Assembly: GCA_946614295.1 (NCBI GenBank)
Contig: CAMOGT010000014.1
Span: forward strand, 1-26,603
Direction: 5' to 3'
Source of the DNA: an uncultured Bacteroidales bacterium
GTDB taxonomy: Bacteria > Bacteroidota > Bacteroidia > Bacteroidales > Paludibacteraceae
DNA: 26,603 nucleotides
A program made the translations under genes and the position numbers. Shown one piece after another: positions 17,501 to 23,494 of this stretch. The notes beneath the pieces were generated by a model, which was not told the DNA's origin, ran no database searches, and saw only the letters and a program-made list of their open reading frames with translations. Every line of letters starts with the position of its first letter. Position 1 is the first letter of the stretch.

Positions 17501-18599
17501 TGAGGGCAGCGTTAAACTTTTCAAGATCCATGCCGGTCGCCCTGGCAATCTTCTCTGTGTTCTTGAAAAGGTTCATGATGAGTTTAGAGAGTGCCGTGGC
17601 TGACATCTCTACCTTTTGTCCTTGGGAATCAAGAACAGCGCCAAAGGCCATGACCTGAGGAACGGTCATACCGGCTTGAGCGCCAACACCTGCAAGTCGT
17701 TGGCCGAACTGAGCAAGGTATGCAGCTCCAGCCGTGCAGTTCTGCGATAACTCGTTAATCACAGAGCCAACAGCGAGGAGCGACCGTTCCGTGCCGAGCC
17801 GTTCTTCATCCCCAAAGATGGACGTAAGTTTAGAAAGTTGCAACGTAGCCCCCTCTCCAAGATCATCCAACGCTACATTGATTTGGTCAGCCGCCTTTAC
17901 GAAGCCAAGAACGTCCTCCTCGGAAGATTTACCGAGGCGGCCTGCTTCTTGTGCAAGGCGATTGAGTTCCTCGCGCGAAGAGCGTGTGTCGATCTTCTTA
18001 AACTGTTCGTTTAGATGTTCGACCTGCTCAGCGGTCATGCCGGTGTACTTGCGGACAGATGCCATTTCCTGCTCCATTTCAGCATACATCTGCACAGCCT
18101 GCTTTCCTGCCATGACAGCGCCCGTTAGGGCAGCGACACCACCGACGGCAACAGTCTGCCACTCTTGCCACTTGCTATTGAACCGCTCCAAAAAGGTTTG
18201 CGACTTGGCGAGTTCTCCGTTAACGCGGGCAATCTCCTCCTTTACCAATCGTATCCTTTGCGCCTGTGCAGTCCATGCATCAGAGCCACGCTCCATATAG
18301 TCCAACTGTTTGTTGAGCGTCTGGAGCGTTTTCTGCAACTCCTTCGGGGTTGCCTTATCAAGACGACGGAGGACGTTATCGACCTGCATGGTGGATGACT
18401 CCATTTCCTTAATCTGACGATTGGTGTCCCGGAGTTCTTTCCGGAGTTTTTGCAGGGTGAGTTTGTCACCGGCTGCAGCTGCTTTGGCAATCTGCTCGGA
18501 GAGGTCAAGTGCATGCTTCTTCAGGTTGGCGAGCGTCTCGGCTGCCTGCTGTCCGTTTATCATTAGATTGACGGACGTGTTTGTTGCGTAATCTGACAT
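14565..18599 (-). CDS. Phage tail tape measure protein
   Basis: Very long protein (1344 residues from ATG 18599) that would set tail length and help DNA passage in a long-tailed phage. The start MSDYATNTSVNLMINGQQ is chosen over the more upstream ATG at 18716, because the extra 39 residues overlap the promoter and do not look like the family. An N-terminal coiled coil (about 20-150) is followed by a TP901-type tape measure core (ARKYTGM-like VRKYTGMTAEQVEHLNEQF, then IDTRSSREELNRLAQEAGRLG, KLTSIFG). Hydrophobic segments follow (LSLAAAVATYTVAVNLALI and NPWGLVAGAIVGVGVALYS), then long charged coiled coils, and an alanine-rich hydrophobic C-terminal segment before EGGFTKPGRKDEPAGIVHAGEWV. It has its own promoter and is coupled to the tail protein gene downstream. 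Confidence 0.93.
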   Translation of the reverse strand: MSDYATNTSVNLMINGQQAAETLANLKKHALDLSEQIAKAAAAGDKLTLQKLRKELRDTNRQIKEMESSTMQVDNVLRRLDKATPKELQKTLQTLNKQLDYMERGSDAWTAQAQRIRLVKEEIARVNGELAKSQTFLERFNSKWQEWQTVAVGGVAALTGAVMAGKQAVQMYAEMEQEMASVRKYTGMTAEQVEHLNEQFKKIDTRSSREELNRLAQEAGRLGKSSEEDVLGFVKAADQINVALDDLGEGATLQLSKLTSIFGDEERLGTERSLLAVGSVINELSQNCTAGAAYLAQFGQRLAGVGAQAGMTVPQVMAFGAVLDSQGQKVEMSATALSKLIMNLFKNTEKIARATGMDLEKFNAALKSSTNEGLLMLLNRLNELGDMSVLAPVFADMGENGARASAVISALAGNVDMLIWEQQEAAKAFDEATSVTKEFEVQNNTVQAGLDKARKGFQEMAISLGQELMPVMRHFISTTSATMRVMLQLVKFIKEHKTAILSLAAAVATYTVAVNLALIKEKLHAAFIAIKTAALHVHKVAVLAASVAYNRMTGNVVRANAAMKLLNATMMMNPWGLVAGAIVGVGVALYSIFKNSKDAANEQKKLTTEQERQLRIQKQIDGHNKAVDEEYAKQAATVTSLTKVVNNSNLSLEKRREALKHLQEIVPDYHASLTDEGKLINDNKEALDNYLVSLKQSIRMKMNQEKLEDIATQQIPIEDNIKRLEQQNEAFKRVIEDAKRAAESGDDAKKKKMSQEIREMNSIIAKNNHQIRSLKKQWQELEDVASGISIDMPEPTKTKPSGDGQLPDGADDKKAGKGNKFQKEDDWREREQALNRIAYAKGTSDYEQYNARMLEIEVEYNRRKLLHKDLVGNEEVTIEAAYQEALKKQRQNAIEGTVQQEEVAYKEVMAILQQRYMDGELSARQYQNAIELAELEHLRKVASLYEDGSKEKLRAEKHYHDTSLKYQQKHLQEARQAQEKMRQAYFTKGFRITDDESYQRDMQNLELVYRQMLKAAGDSKRDRLRVERAFYEAKYQLARKYNKREAKELKKSFRGAIDDSIAWLESDAGKAMTESFSTIVNQMGAIFSGLSEIIQAELDIQTAQIERKYDREISYAEGNKSQEVALEQQKQAEIGKAKQEANRKMFAMQVLQAVAQTAMSAISAYSSAAAIPMVGFIMAPIAAAMAVAAGAIQIASIKKQQQASEAQGYMEGGFTKPGRKDEPAGIVHAGEWVASQDLLRNPQARAMIETLDYAQRTNTIGRLSASDVSQSITAPQRMAQASSNGELLAVAAASQALSRSVNEMNVRLHEPFVTVNTVTGDTGIKKAQDEYEQLMRNKTPKSRR

Positions 18600-18619
18600 A
18601 GTTTGTACTAAATTTTGTG

Positions 18620-18650
18620 CAAATGTACTATGAAGATACGAAACACGAAA
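18620..18650 (-). promoter_or_regulatory. Promoter of the tape measure operon
   Basis: TACATTTG on the minus strand (complement of 18620-18627) matches TAnnTTTG and lies 20 bp before ATG 18599. The -33 region is weaker (TTCG). The following TGCACAAAA-tTTAG resembles the sequence after the -7 box at 23386, suggesting the two phage operons share a promoter design. Confidence 0.6.
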
Positions 18651-18818
18651 AGACACCCCAAAAAGTGGCTTTCTGAACGGCGAGGAACAGCCTGTAAAAT
18701 CAAGGGCTGACGGCACTTTTTACAAGGAAATTCGTACCTCGTTGTTCCAAAATTTCGCTGATTGAAATCGTAACTCGTTGCAATTCAGCAGTTTCAGGGG
18801 TTCGGGGATGTGCCCCGA

Positions 18819-19650
18819 GTTTGCTATTAGGTAGCCCCAACCGCCCTGCTATTAGGTTGCTTCGGCTCGTCTCTTTCGTACCGCTATATGCGGAGTCTGC
18901 CTGCGAAAGTCAAGCCGCGAAAGTCTCTGCTAAAATCGTGACCGAAAGTCTGCGGCGCGCTCAAAGTGGACGAGTCTCCACCGCGCGACTGACCGCCGCA
19001 AGTCTCCTACATGACCAAAGGGCGCAAGTCTCCATGTAATCGGAAAGGCTGCAAGTCTATGTGTGAAAGTCAAAGTGCGGAGGTCTCACCCTAATCAGCG
19101 AGGGCGAAAGTCTCTCACGGAGAGAAAGCGAGGGTCTGCTATGTAATCGGGAAAGGTCGAAAGTCTGCTATTTGTGGAAAGGCTTATAGTCTCCCGCGTA
19201 CATAATGCGCACGCAAGACCCTGCGCGCGAAAGGCTGCAAGTCTATCACGGCTGACGAAAGCCGAAAGTCTCCACCTATCGCGCGAGCCTATGAGGTCAC
19301 ACATGAGCGCGCGAGCCTTGCAAGTCTTTCACGGCTGACGGAAGCCGAAAGTCTCCACCTATCGCGCAAGGCTATGAGGTCACACATGAGCGCGCAAGGC
19401 TATGAGGTCACGCATGAGCGCGCAAGACTATGGGGTCTGCTATGGGTTCGGGGAGGTTGAAAGTCTCTCTTGAGCGCATGGGGATGAGGTCACGCATGAG
19501 GGCGCAAGGCTTGCAAGTCTGCTATGAGTTCGGGAGGTCGGAAGTCTCTCTTGAGCGCATGGGGATGAGGTCGTGCGCGAGCGCGCGCAAACCTTTGGGA
19601 GTCGGCTTGTAGCAAGGGAAGAGGTGAAGTCTGCTACGGCTTTTGTGCTC
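18819..19650. repeat. Degenerate tandem GTC/AGTCT array, about 27-28 bp period
   Basis: GTC, mostly within AGTCT or GGTC, recurs about 30 times at near-constant spacing, for example at 19241, 19268, 19296, 19324, 19351, 19379, 19407, 19435, 19463, 19489, 19517, 19544, 19570, 19601 and 19629. Steps of 26-28 dominate, with four 14-bp half steps (from 18895, 18909, 19055 and 19069) and one double step of 52 (19189-19241). Typical unit openings are GTCTGCTATG, GTCTCCACC and GTCACACATGAG. From 19241 on, units follow an A-B-C order with an 82-83 bp higher-order period. The stretch has no convincing gene, is not a multiple-of-three coding repeat and is richer in GCGC than its surroundings. It lies upstream of the tape measure promoter and beside tRNA-His. 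Function unknown. Confidence 0.85.
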
Positions 19651-19733
19651 TTTTTGTTCGAGAAAATACACAATTTTGATTGTGCGGTAACGATTTTCAC
19701 GCAAAAACACTAAAAATTCGTGAAAAAAGTAAA

Positions 19734-19765
19734 AAAAATTTGGTCATGTCAAAAAAAAGTTGTAC
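19734..19765 (+). promoter_or_regulatory. Promoter of the intact tRNA-His
   Basis: TTTG, a 20-nt spacer and TACCTTTG (about 19762-19769 at the 3' end of the box) match the Bacteroidetes consensus. The block from the -33 box to the tRNA is nearly identical to the one before the broken copy at 11273-11331. Confidence 0.75.
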
Positions 19766-19796
19766 CTTTGCACCCGCTTTTGAAAAAGAGCAGCAT

Positions 19797-19870
19797 GGTG
19801 GTTTTAGCTCAGTTGGTAGAGCATCGGATTGTGGTTCCGAGTGTCAAGGGTTCGAGCCCCTTACTCCACC
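19797..19870 (+). tRNA. tRNA-His(GTG), full length
   Basis: Full cloverleaf: G-1 at 19797, T8A9, a D-arm starting at GCTC, anticodon stem TCGGA/TCCGA with loop TTGTGGT (GTG at 19831-19833), T-stem AAGGG/CCCTT with loop TTCGAGC, and discriminator C73 at 19870, the His identity pair with G-1. CCA is not encoded. The acceptor stem is imperfect: GTGGTTT against ACTCCAC leaves mismatches at positions 5-68 (T-T) and 6-67 (T-C). The 5' strand would fit AAACCAC and the 3' strand would fit GTGGAGT, so the gene looks like a recombinant of two tRNA-His versions. It may still be functional. Confidence 0.88.
19818..19845 (+). repeat. 28-bp direct repeat, candidate att core (right)
   Basis: Identical to 11353-11380. 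Phage-like genes lie on both sides of this copy, so it is not a simple host-side right junction. Confidence 0.65.
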
Positions 19871-19878
19871 CGCTTGAT

Positions 19879-19908
19879 AATCAGCACTTTACGTGCTGAT
19901 TTTTTTTA
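19879..19908 (+). terminator. Intrinsic terminator of tRNA-His
   Basis: A perfect 9-bp stem, AATCAGCAC (19879-19887) with GTGCTGATT (19893-19901), and loop TTTAC are followed by an unbroken T-run to 19908, 9 bp after the tRNA end. Confidence 0.9.
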
Positions 19909-20012
19909 TTTCTGTCCCAAAAATGTCCCGATGAACGGTAGAAAGCAATACGCACGTGCATAAGCGCGAGCCTATACACATGCGTACGTGTTTTGATATA
20001 TAAAGGTGTAGC
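19909..20012. other. Gap between tRNA terminator and lysis genes with att-like and array-like fragments
   Basis: Contains TGTCCCA (19913-19919) and AAAATGTCCCG (19920-19930), as beside the broken tRNA, and GCGCGAGCCTAT (19964-19975) followed by ACACATG, which repeats a 12-mer of the large array at 19281-19292. No gene is seen. The array-like fragment on this side suggests that the tRNA lies within, rather than at the edge of, the array-bearing element. Confidence 0.4.
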
Positions 20013-20567
20013 TCAAATGATATGCTTCTTGTGCAGCCATAAGTAGCCGAGAATTGCACCTATAATGAGGAGTGTAATTCCCAATCCCAACACAATGAAC
20101 ACCGCCGTTAGGTTTGGGGGTTCAGCGCCACCAATGACCTCTTTAGAGTCATTAGTGGATGTGTGGGTTTGGGAATTGCTCCGGGTGCTATCGGCCACGT
20201 TGGTCTGCTGAAGCACATTCGAGCCACTCCTTTCCTCTTTGTTTATACGCGGCTGATGTATGGTAATGCGCCCTTTACGCGCAGGCTTGGCCGTCACCGG
20301 TTGAGCCTGTGCGTTTGGGCTTGCCGCAAGCGAGTCAGCCTGCGGCAAAGCTGGGGGCGCACTATCATACAGATCAATGGTTATACTATCCGCAGAGACG
20401 GATAGCTTTGAGAACAGGCTATCCAGCCTTTGGGTGGTAGTCTGTTCCTGGTGTGAGGACTGCTGGTCTTGCTTCACACCTACCTCCGACACCGTGTGTC
20501 GGGTCGTGTGGCAAGCCGAAAGCAGTACCACACCTATAAGCATAATGGCTCTGCAGATAGTTCTCAT
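20013..20567 (-). CDS. Candidate unimolecular spanin (lipoprotein with C-terminal membrane anchor)
   Basis: A 184-residue protein. The N-terminus MRTICRAIMLIGVVLLSAC is a lipoprotein signal with the acylated cysteine at 19. The middle (20-150) is polar, rich in Q, S, T, A and P. Residues about 153-176 form one transmembrane segment (FIVLGLGITLLIIGAILGYL) followed by a basic tail (HKKHII). An outer-membrane lipid anchor plus a C-terminal inner-membrane anchor is the known layout of u-spanins such as T1 gp11, which fuse inner and outer membranes at the last step of lysis. Its start overlaps the endolysin stop by 4 nt, and it ends the holin-endolysin-spanin set. The family itself is not recognised; the call rests on topology and position. 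Confidence 0.65.
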   Translation of the reverse strand: MRTICRAIMLIGVVLLSACHTTRHTVSEVGVKQDQQSSHQEQTTTQRLDSLFSKLSVSADSITIDLYDSAPPALPQADSLAASPNAQAQPVTAKPARKGRITIHQPRINKEERSGSNVLQQTNVADSTRSNSQTHTSTNDSKEVIGGAEPPNLTAVFIVLGLGITLLIIGAILGYLWLHKKHII

Positions 20568-20971
20568 AAGGCAGCGTATTCAGAGGTGGCATCAAAACAC
20601 GGACATGCTTTCTTCGCAAAATCACGGTGGCCGTGAATAACAGCCTCCGGGAAGCGCTGCTTGAGGTCTGTAAGCAGCCCAAGCAACGCGGCTTTTTGCG
20701 CATCGGTGCGGGTGTCAGCAGGCTTGCCTTCGGCATTCAGACCGCCACAATAAACAACTCCGATAGAGTTTTTGTTGTGGTCGAGGCAATGCGCTCCAGC
20801 CTGCTCTAAGGGGCGTCCGGGGAATACATTCCCATCTTGATCTACCACATAGTGATAGCCGATGGTTTTCCAACCACGCTGCTTGTGCCAGCGTGCGATG
20901 TCGGCTACAGTGACGCGCTGATCAGCGAAGGTAGCCGTACAATGAACAATGATTTCCAAAATTTTTCTCAT
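20564..20971 (-). CDS. Phage endolysin, N-acetylmuramoyl-L-alanine amidase (T7 lysozyme type)
   Basis: A 135-residue zinc amidase that cleaves the bond between N-acetylmuramic acid and L-alanine in peptidoglycan during phage lysis. The amidase_2 residues are visible by comparison with T7 lysozyme: zinc ligands H10 (IIVHCTAT), H115 (HGHRDF) and C123 (ACPCFD), catalytic-type Y39 (IGYHYVV) and K121 in KKAC, and the N-x-x-x-I-G-V core at NKNSIGVVYCGG. The length matches single-domain endolysins. There is no signal peptide, so it needs the holin to reach the wall. It overlaps both neighbours by 4 nt (ATGA), indicating strict co-translation with the holin-like and spanin-like genes. Confidence 0.93.
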   Translation of the reverse strand: MRKILEIIVHCTATFADQRVTVADIARWHKQRGWKTIGYHYVVDQDGNVFPGRPLEQAGAHCLDHNKNSIGVVYCGGLNAEGKPADTRTDAQKAALLGLLTDLKQRFPEAVIHGHRDFAKKACPCFDATSEYAAL

Positions 20972-21231
20972 TCTGATTCAGGATTAGGTTTTTGTGAAAC
21001 TGTGATTTTTGTTTTTCCGTGCTCAATCTTGGTATTGAGCCCACGGATGACGGCATCCCATGCAAAGAAGATTGCGACGAGAATGATCATCAATCCGACA
21101 CCTTGGATGATAGAGGGGTGAACCTCCCCCGGAGGCGGAATGATAATGCCGGCAATGAATGTGGCAGCTGCCACGAAAGCGAGGGCTATAGCGACCCACG
21201 CTTGGGGAGTTAAGGCTTTAAGGTTTTTCAT
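20968..21231 (-). CDS. Putative holin
   Basis: An 87-residue membrane protein with two hydrophobic segments (about 10-31, WVAIALAFVAAATFIAGIII, and 44-60, GVGLMIILVAIFFAWDA) and a polar, charged C-terminus, a size and layout usual for phage holins. It directly precedes the amidase with a 4-nt overlap, which is the main reason for the call. In a lysis cassette it would form membrane lesions that release the endolysin. Confidence 0.72.
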   Translation of the reverse strand: MKNLKALTPQAWVAIALAFVAAATFIAGIIIPPPGEVHPSIIQGVGLMIILVAIFFAWDAVIRGLNTKIEHGKTKITVSQKPNPESE

Positions 21232-21257
21232 AGTTTTTCATAGTTTTTATAGATTAA

Positions 21258-21863
21258 TTAGATTGGGGTTGCCTTGATGTAGAGGGTTGAATTAGCGGAG
21301 ATGTTGGATGTGCCGTTCGAGGAGAAATGCGTGAGGTGGACAGTTTCTCCGGGGGCGAGAAAGCACATGTAGTTGATAGGCACGGAGAAGATCTGCGTAG
21401 TGCCTGTAAAGTGAACTGCATTCATGGCGATTTGTGTACGCTCCCCTTCCGTATCATATTTGTAGATTTGTATGATACGGTCGGCAGTATAGCTGTCGTT
21501 GACTTTGAGCGTAACAAAGCCGGTAATCTCGACCAGACAACGGCTGACGCACCGCAAGAGCGGCTCATCCGAATCGTTCGTAGTGATGTCGATTACGCTA
21601 CCGCAGATGGAAGAGCAATCTGTATCATCGGTAACGATAGGACACTCCACGGCAGCGGTGGTAGTGAGTTGGCACACGTGTCCAAAGAACCAGTTCAAGC
21701 CAAGCGGAAGACTGCTTCCGCCTCCGGAACTACCGCCACCTCCATTGCCGGTGTTCTCATTGATGGCATGGAGGATGTTAGCCAATGATTGGGGTGTAAT
21801 TGAATTGGCAGCCGTTTGGTTTGCCAAAGCGTTGATAAGGCTAGTGATGGTTGATTTATCCAT
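21258..21863 (-). CDS. Putative virion fibre or decoration protein, unrecognised family
   Basis: A 201-residue protein of unknown family. A short helical N-terminus (LINALANQTAANSITPQSLANILHAI style repeat of polar helices) is followed by a glycine/serine linker at about 37-51 and a beta-rich C-terminal domain that ends in VHLTHFSSNGTSNISANSTLYIKATPI-like strands resembling a jelly roll. The modular helix-linker-beta plan resembles phage fibre or head-decoration proteins with an exposed binding domain. It lies between a connector-like protein and the holin, where accessory tail proteins are often encoded. Function is inferred from architecture and position only. Confidence 0.45.
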   Translation of the reverse strand: MDKSTITSLINALANQTAANSITPQSLANILHAINENTGNGGGGSSGGGSSLPLGLNWFFGHVCQLTTTAAVECPIVTDDTDCSSICGSVIDITTNDSDEPLLRCVSRCLVEITGFVTLKVNDSYTADRIIQIYKYDTEGERTQIAMNAVHFTGTTQIFSVPINYMCFLAPGETVHLTHFSSNGTSNISANSTLYIKATPI

Positions 21864-21879
21864 AGTTTTAAGGTATTAG

Positions 21880-22296
21880 TTAGTATAACTTGTTAAGGCG
21901 TTCGAAGGTATCGGCCATGATGCCTTGGAATTCGCGTCCAAGGTTATCGCCGAAGAAATCGCGCAGGTTCAAGACGGAGGCGTAGTATCGTTTGGAGAAC
22001 CAAGGTCGGCGTTGGCGCACTTTGGCACGGCCTATGTCTCCAGAGTTGCCGCGTGGTGTTTCGCGGCCAACTCCATAGTCCTGCCAAAGACCGTACTCCA
22101 AGAACTCCTGTGAGAGCGTGACTTCGACGAAGCGACCATCCGCTCTCACGGGCATAGCCACCGGCGAGGCGAGCAATCGCCCTGTGTCGATTACTTCGAG
22201 CAAGGTGATACGTTCCTGCCAGATGCGGAGCATAGTTTCGTTCCAAGCCTTGATATATTTCTCGCGCTCTTCCTGCGCTTCAATCTCTTTGACCAT
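21880..22296 (-). CDS. Phage structural/connector-like protein
   Basis: A 138-residue protein with a charged helical N-terminus (MVKEIEAQEEREKYIKAW) and a C-terminal part containing YGLWQDYGVGRETPRGN and RRPWFSKRYYASV. The pattern is reminiscent of HK97 gp10-like head-tail joining proteins, where a Y/W-rich loop is followed by PRPF/W-type sequence, but the match is by eye only. It overlaps the upstream structural gene by 1 nt and is followed after 16 bp by the fibre-like gene. Confidence 0.45.
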   Translation of the reverse strand: MVKEIEAQEEREKYIKAWNETMLRIWQERITLLEVIDTGRLLASPVAMPVRADGRFVEVTLSQEFLEYGLWQDYGVGRETPRGNSGDIGRAKVRQRRPWFSKRYYASVLNLRDFFGDNLGREFQGIMADTFERLNKLY

Positions 22297-23366
22297 TATG
22301 CGAAGATTTGATTATATTGTTCGGTAAAGATGCCGGTGTGTATGCTGTAGCGTTGGGTGGACTGCTTGCCATCGGCAAACTGCCACGTGAAGGAAAGTGT
22401 GTTTTCTTCACCCGGAGCGTCGGTCTGCTCAAAAGAATATTCCTTGATGAGCACATCAGCAAACATACCATCCGGCAGCTTGCGCATGATGAATGAGGAT
22501 GTGAGGAACTGCTCCAGCCATGTCATATAGCCGGAGAGCAGTTGGGCTGTCTGCACCTCGAAGGTACGAGTGTGCTTGACATCGTAATGCTGCAGGCGGC
22601 CGTCCACCATCGCTTCGGAGAAATCCGATTCCAGTTTGGAAATGGTGGCGCCGGGTATGCCCAACGACTCCATACATCCGAATATATTTTTGAAGCGGAA
22701 CTCCTGTGCAGAAGCGCAAGGTACAACGTAGTAGTGAATGAGCCGAGAACTGAACTTGAGTGTGAACGATAGCAACTGTGTGCCGTTCCCGAAGTGGTTT
22801 TCGCAGACCCATTGCAATTCCTTAACGGATATGGTGGAAGTGACTATTCCGAAAGCAAAGCGGCGACCGGAAATGTACTCGTAAGAGTCATAGGAGCCGT
22901 CGGCTTTCCGTACGTTCAGCGTAAAGACGAACGTGCCTACTGAATAGTTACCACTGCCTGCGATGTAGAACGGCAGCACCTCCTCGTTATATAAGGTAGT
23001 AAGGCGATGATTGTGGGTAGTGAGGAACGAATCGGCAAGGAAGGTATCCACATCGACAGTCATACACTTTAGCTTGCATAGGAGCACCTGGCATGAAGCG
23101 TTGACCGTTTCATTGGCAACTGATATGGTAATGCCGACCGTGCAGAAGGATTTTCCTTGCTGCTCCATGGATAACTCAACCAGCGGCACGAGATTGCGCA
23201 CTGTGACCCTTCCGGAAACAGCGTAATAGCGTGTGGAAAGTGCGGTAGAGCCGTTCACTGCGATAGTGACATTGGCTAAACCATAGTTGGTGGAAATCGA
23301 CAAATCGGGGAAATCACAAGAATAGAATTTCTTCCCGTCGATTGATGTATTCAAAGTTAAAGCCAT
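22296..23366 (-). CDS. Putative phage structural (tail) protein, first gene of the lysis/structural operon
   Basis: A 356-residue protein without signal peptide or membrane segments, rich in beta strands throughout (ISTNYGLANVTIAVNGSTAL, VGTFVFTLNVRK, LSFTLKFSSRL). No named family is recognised. Its position at the head of an operon of connector-like, fibre-like and lysis genes, together with the repeated beta layout, suggests a virion protein, perhaps tail-associated. ATG 23366 follows a canonical Bacteroidetes promoter by 19 bp. The gene ends in a 1-nt overlap with the next. Confidence 0.5.
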   Translation of the reverse strand: MALTLNTSIDGKKFYSCDFPDLSISTNYGLANVTIAVNGSTALSTRYYAVSGRVTVRNLVPLVELSMEQQGKSFCTVGITISVANETVNASCQVLLCKLKCMTVDVDTFLADSFLTTHNHRLTTLYNEEVLPFYIAGSGNYSVGTFVFTLNVRKADGSYDSYEYISGRRFAFGIVTSTISVKELQWVCENHFGNGTQLLSFTLKFSSRLIHYYVVPCASAQEFRFKNIFGCMESLGIPGATISKLESDFSEAMVDGRLQHYDVKHTRTFEVQTAQLLSGYMTWLEQFLTSSFIMRKLPDGMFADVLIKEYSFEQTDAPGEENTLSFTWQFADGKQSTQRYSIHTGIFTEQYNQIFA

Positions 23367-23385
23367 ACCTTTGCTAATTTTTGTG

Positions 23386-23416
23386 CAAAGATATGGTTTT
23401 GGGCTGATTTATCAAA
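23386..23416 (-). promoter_or_regulatory. Promoter of the phage structural/lysis operon
   Basis: On the minus strand TTTG (complement of 23413-23416), a 19-nt spacer and TATCTTTG (complement of 23386-23393) match the Bacteroidetes consensus exactly. The sequence around it (CGTGTCTTTT upstream, TGCACAAAAATTAG downstream) resembles that at the tape measure promoter. Confidence 0.85.
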
Positions 23417-23494
23417 AGACACGAAAAATGCGTTAGGGATTGGAACGGGACGAAGTGTCCAAAGGACGGATACCCCTGCAAAGCCCGGCGGTGT

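Larger units (their letters stand above)
11353..19845. mobile_element. Candidate integrated phage-type element between tRNA-His direct repeats
   Basis: About 8.5 kb bounded by the 28-bp tRNA-His core repeats. It holds a tyrosine integrase at the left junction, a large tail protein, a tape measure protein and a long noncoding GTC array. It lacks head, portal, terminase and replication genes, so it is either a remnant, a satellite, or part of a larger prophage that continues past the right tRNA: phage lysis and structural genes on the same strand, and a second array of the same kind, lie at 20013-23757. The true right boundary cannot be fixed from this window. Confidence 0.45.

Noticed and set aside
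18600..18716. N-terminal extension of the tape measure protein to 18716
   Set aside because: The extra 39 residues would cover the -7 box at 18620 and do not resemble tape measure N-termini; MSDYATNTS at 18599 is the better start.
18819..19650. CRISPR array
   Set aside because: Units are degenerate along their whole length with no constant repeat and unique spacers, and no cas gene is in the window.
18821..19700. Small open frames of 60-86 codons on both strands in the array region
   Set aside because: They are rich in Arg/Ser, overlap on both strands, lack start signals and follow the repeat; a 28-bp period shifts frame every unit, so no protein repeat is encoded.
18600..19900. Diversity-generating retroelement or retron
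   Set aside because: No reverse transcriptase and no template/variable repeat pair with adenine-specific changes were seen.
18600..19900. GOLLD/ROOL-type large ornate RNA next to a phage tRNA
   Set aside because: Position beside a tRNA fits, but the short regular period and the lack of long paired helices visible by eye do not; a covariance model search would settle it.
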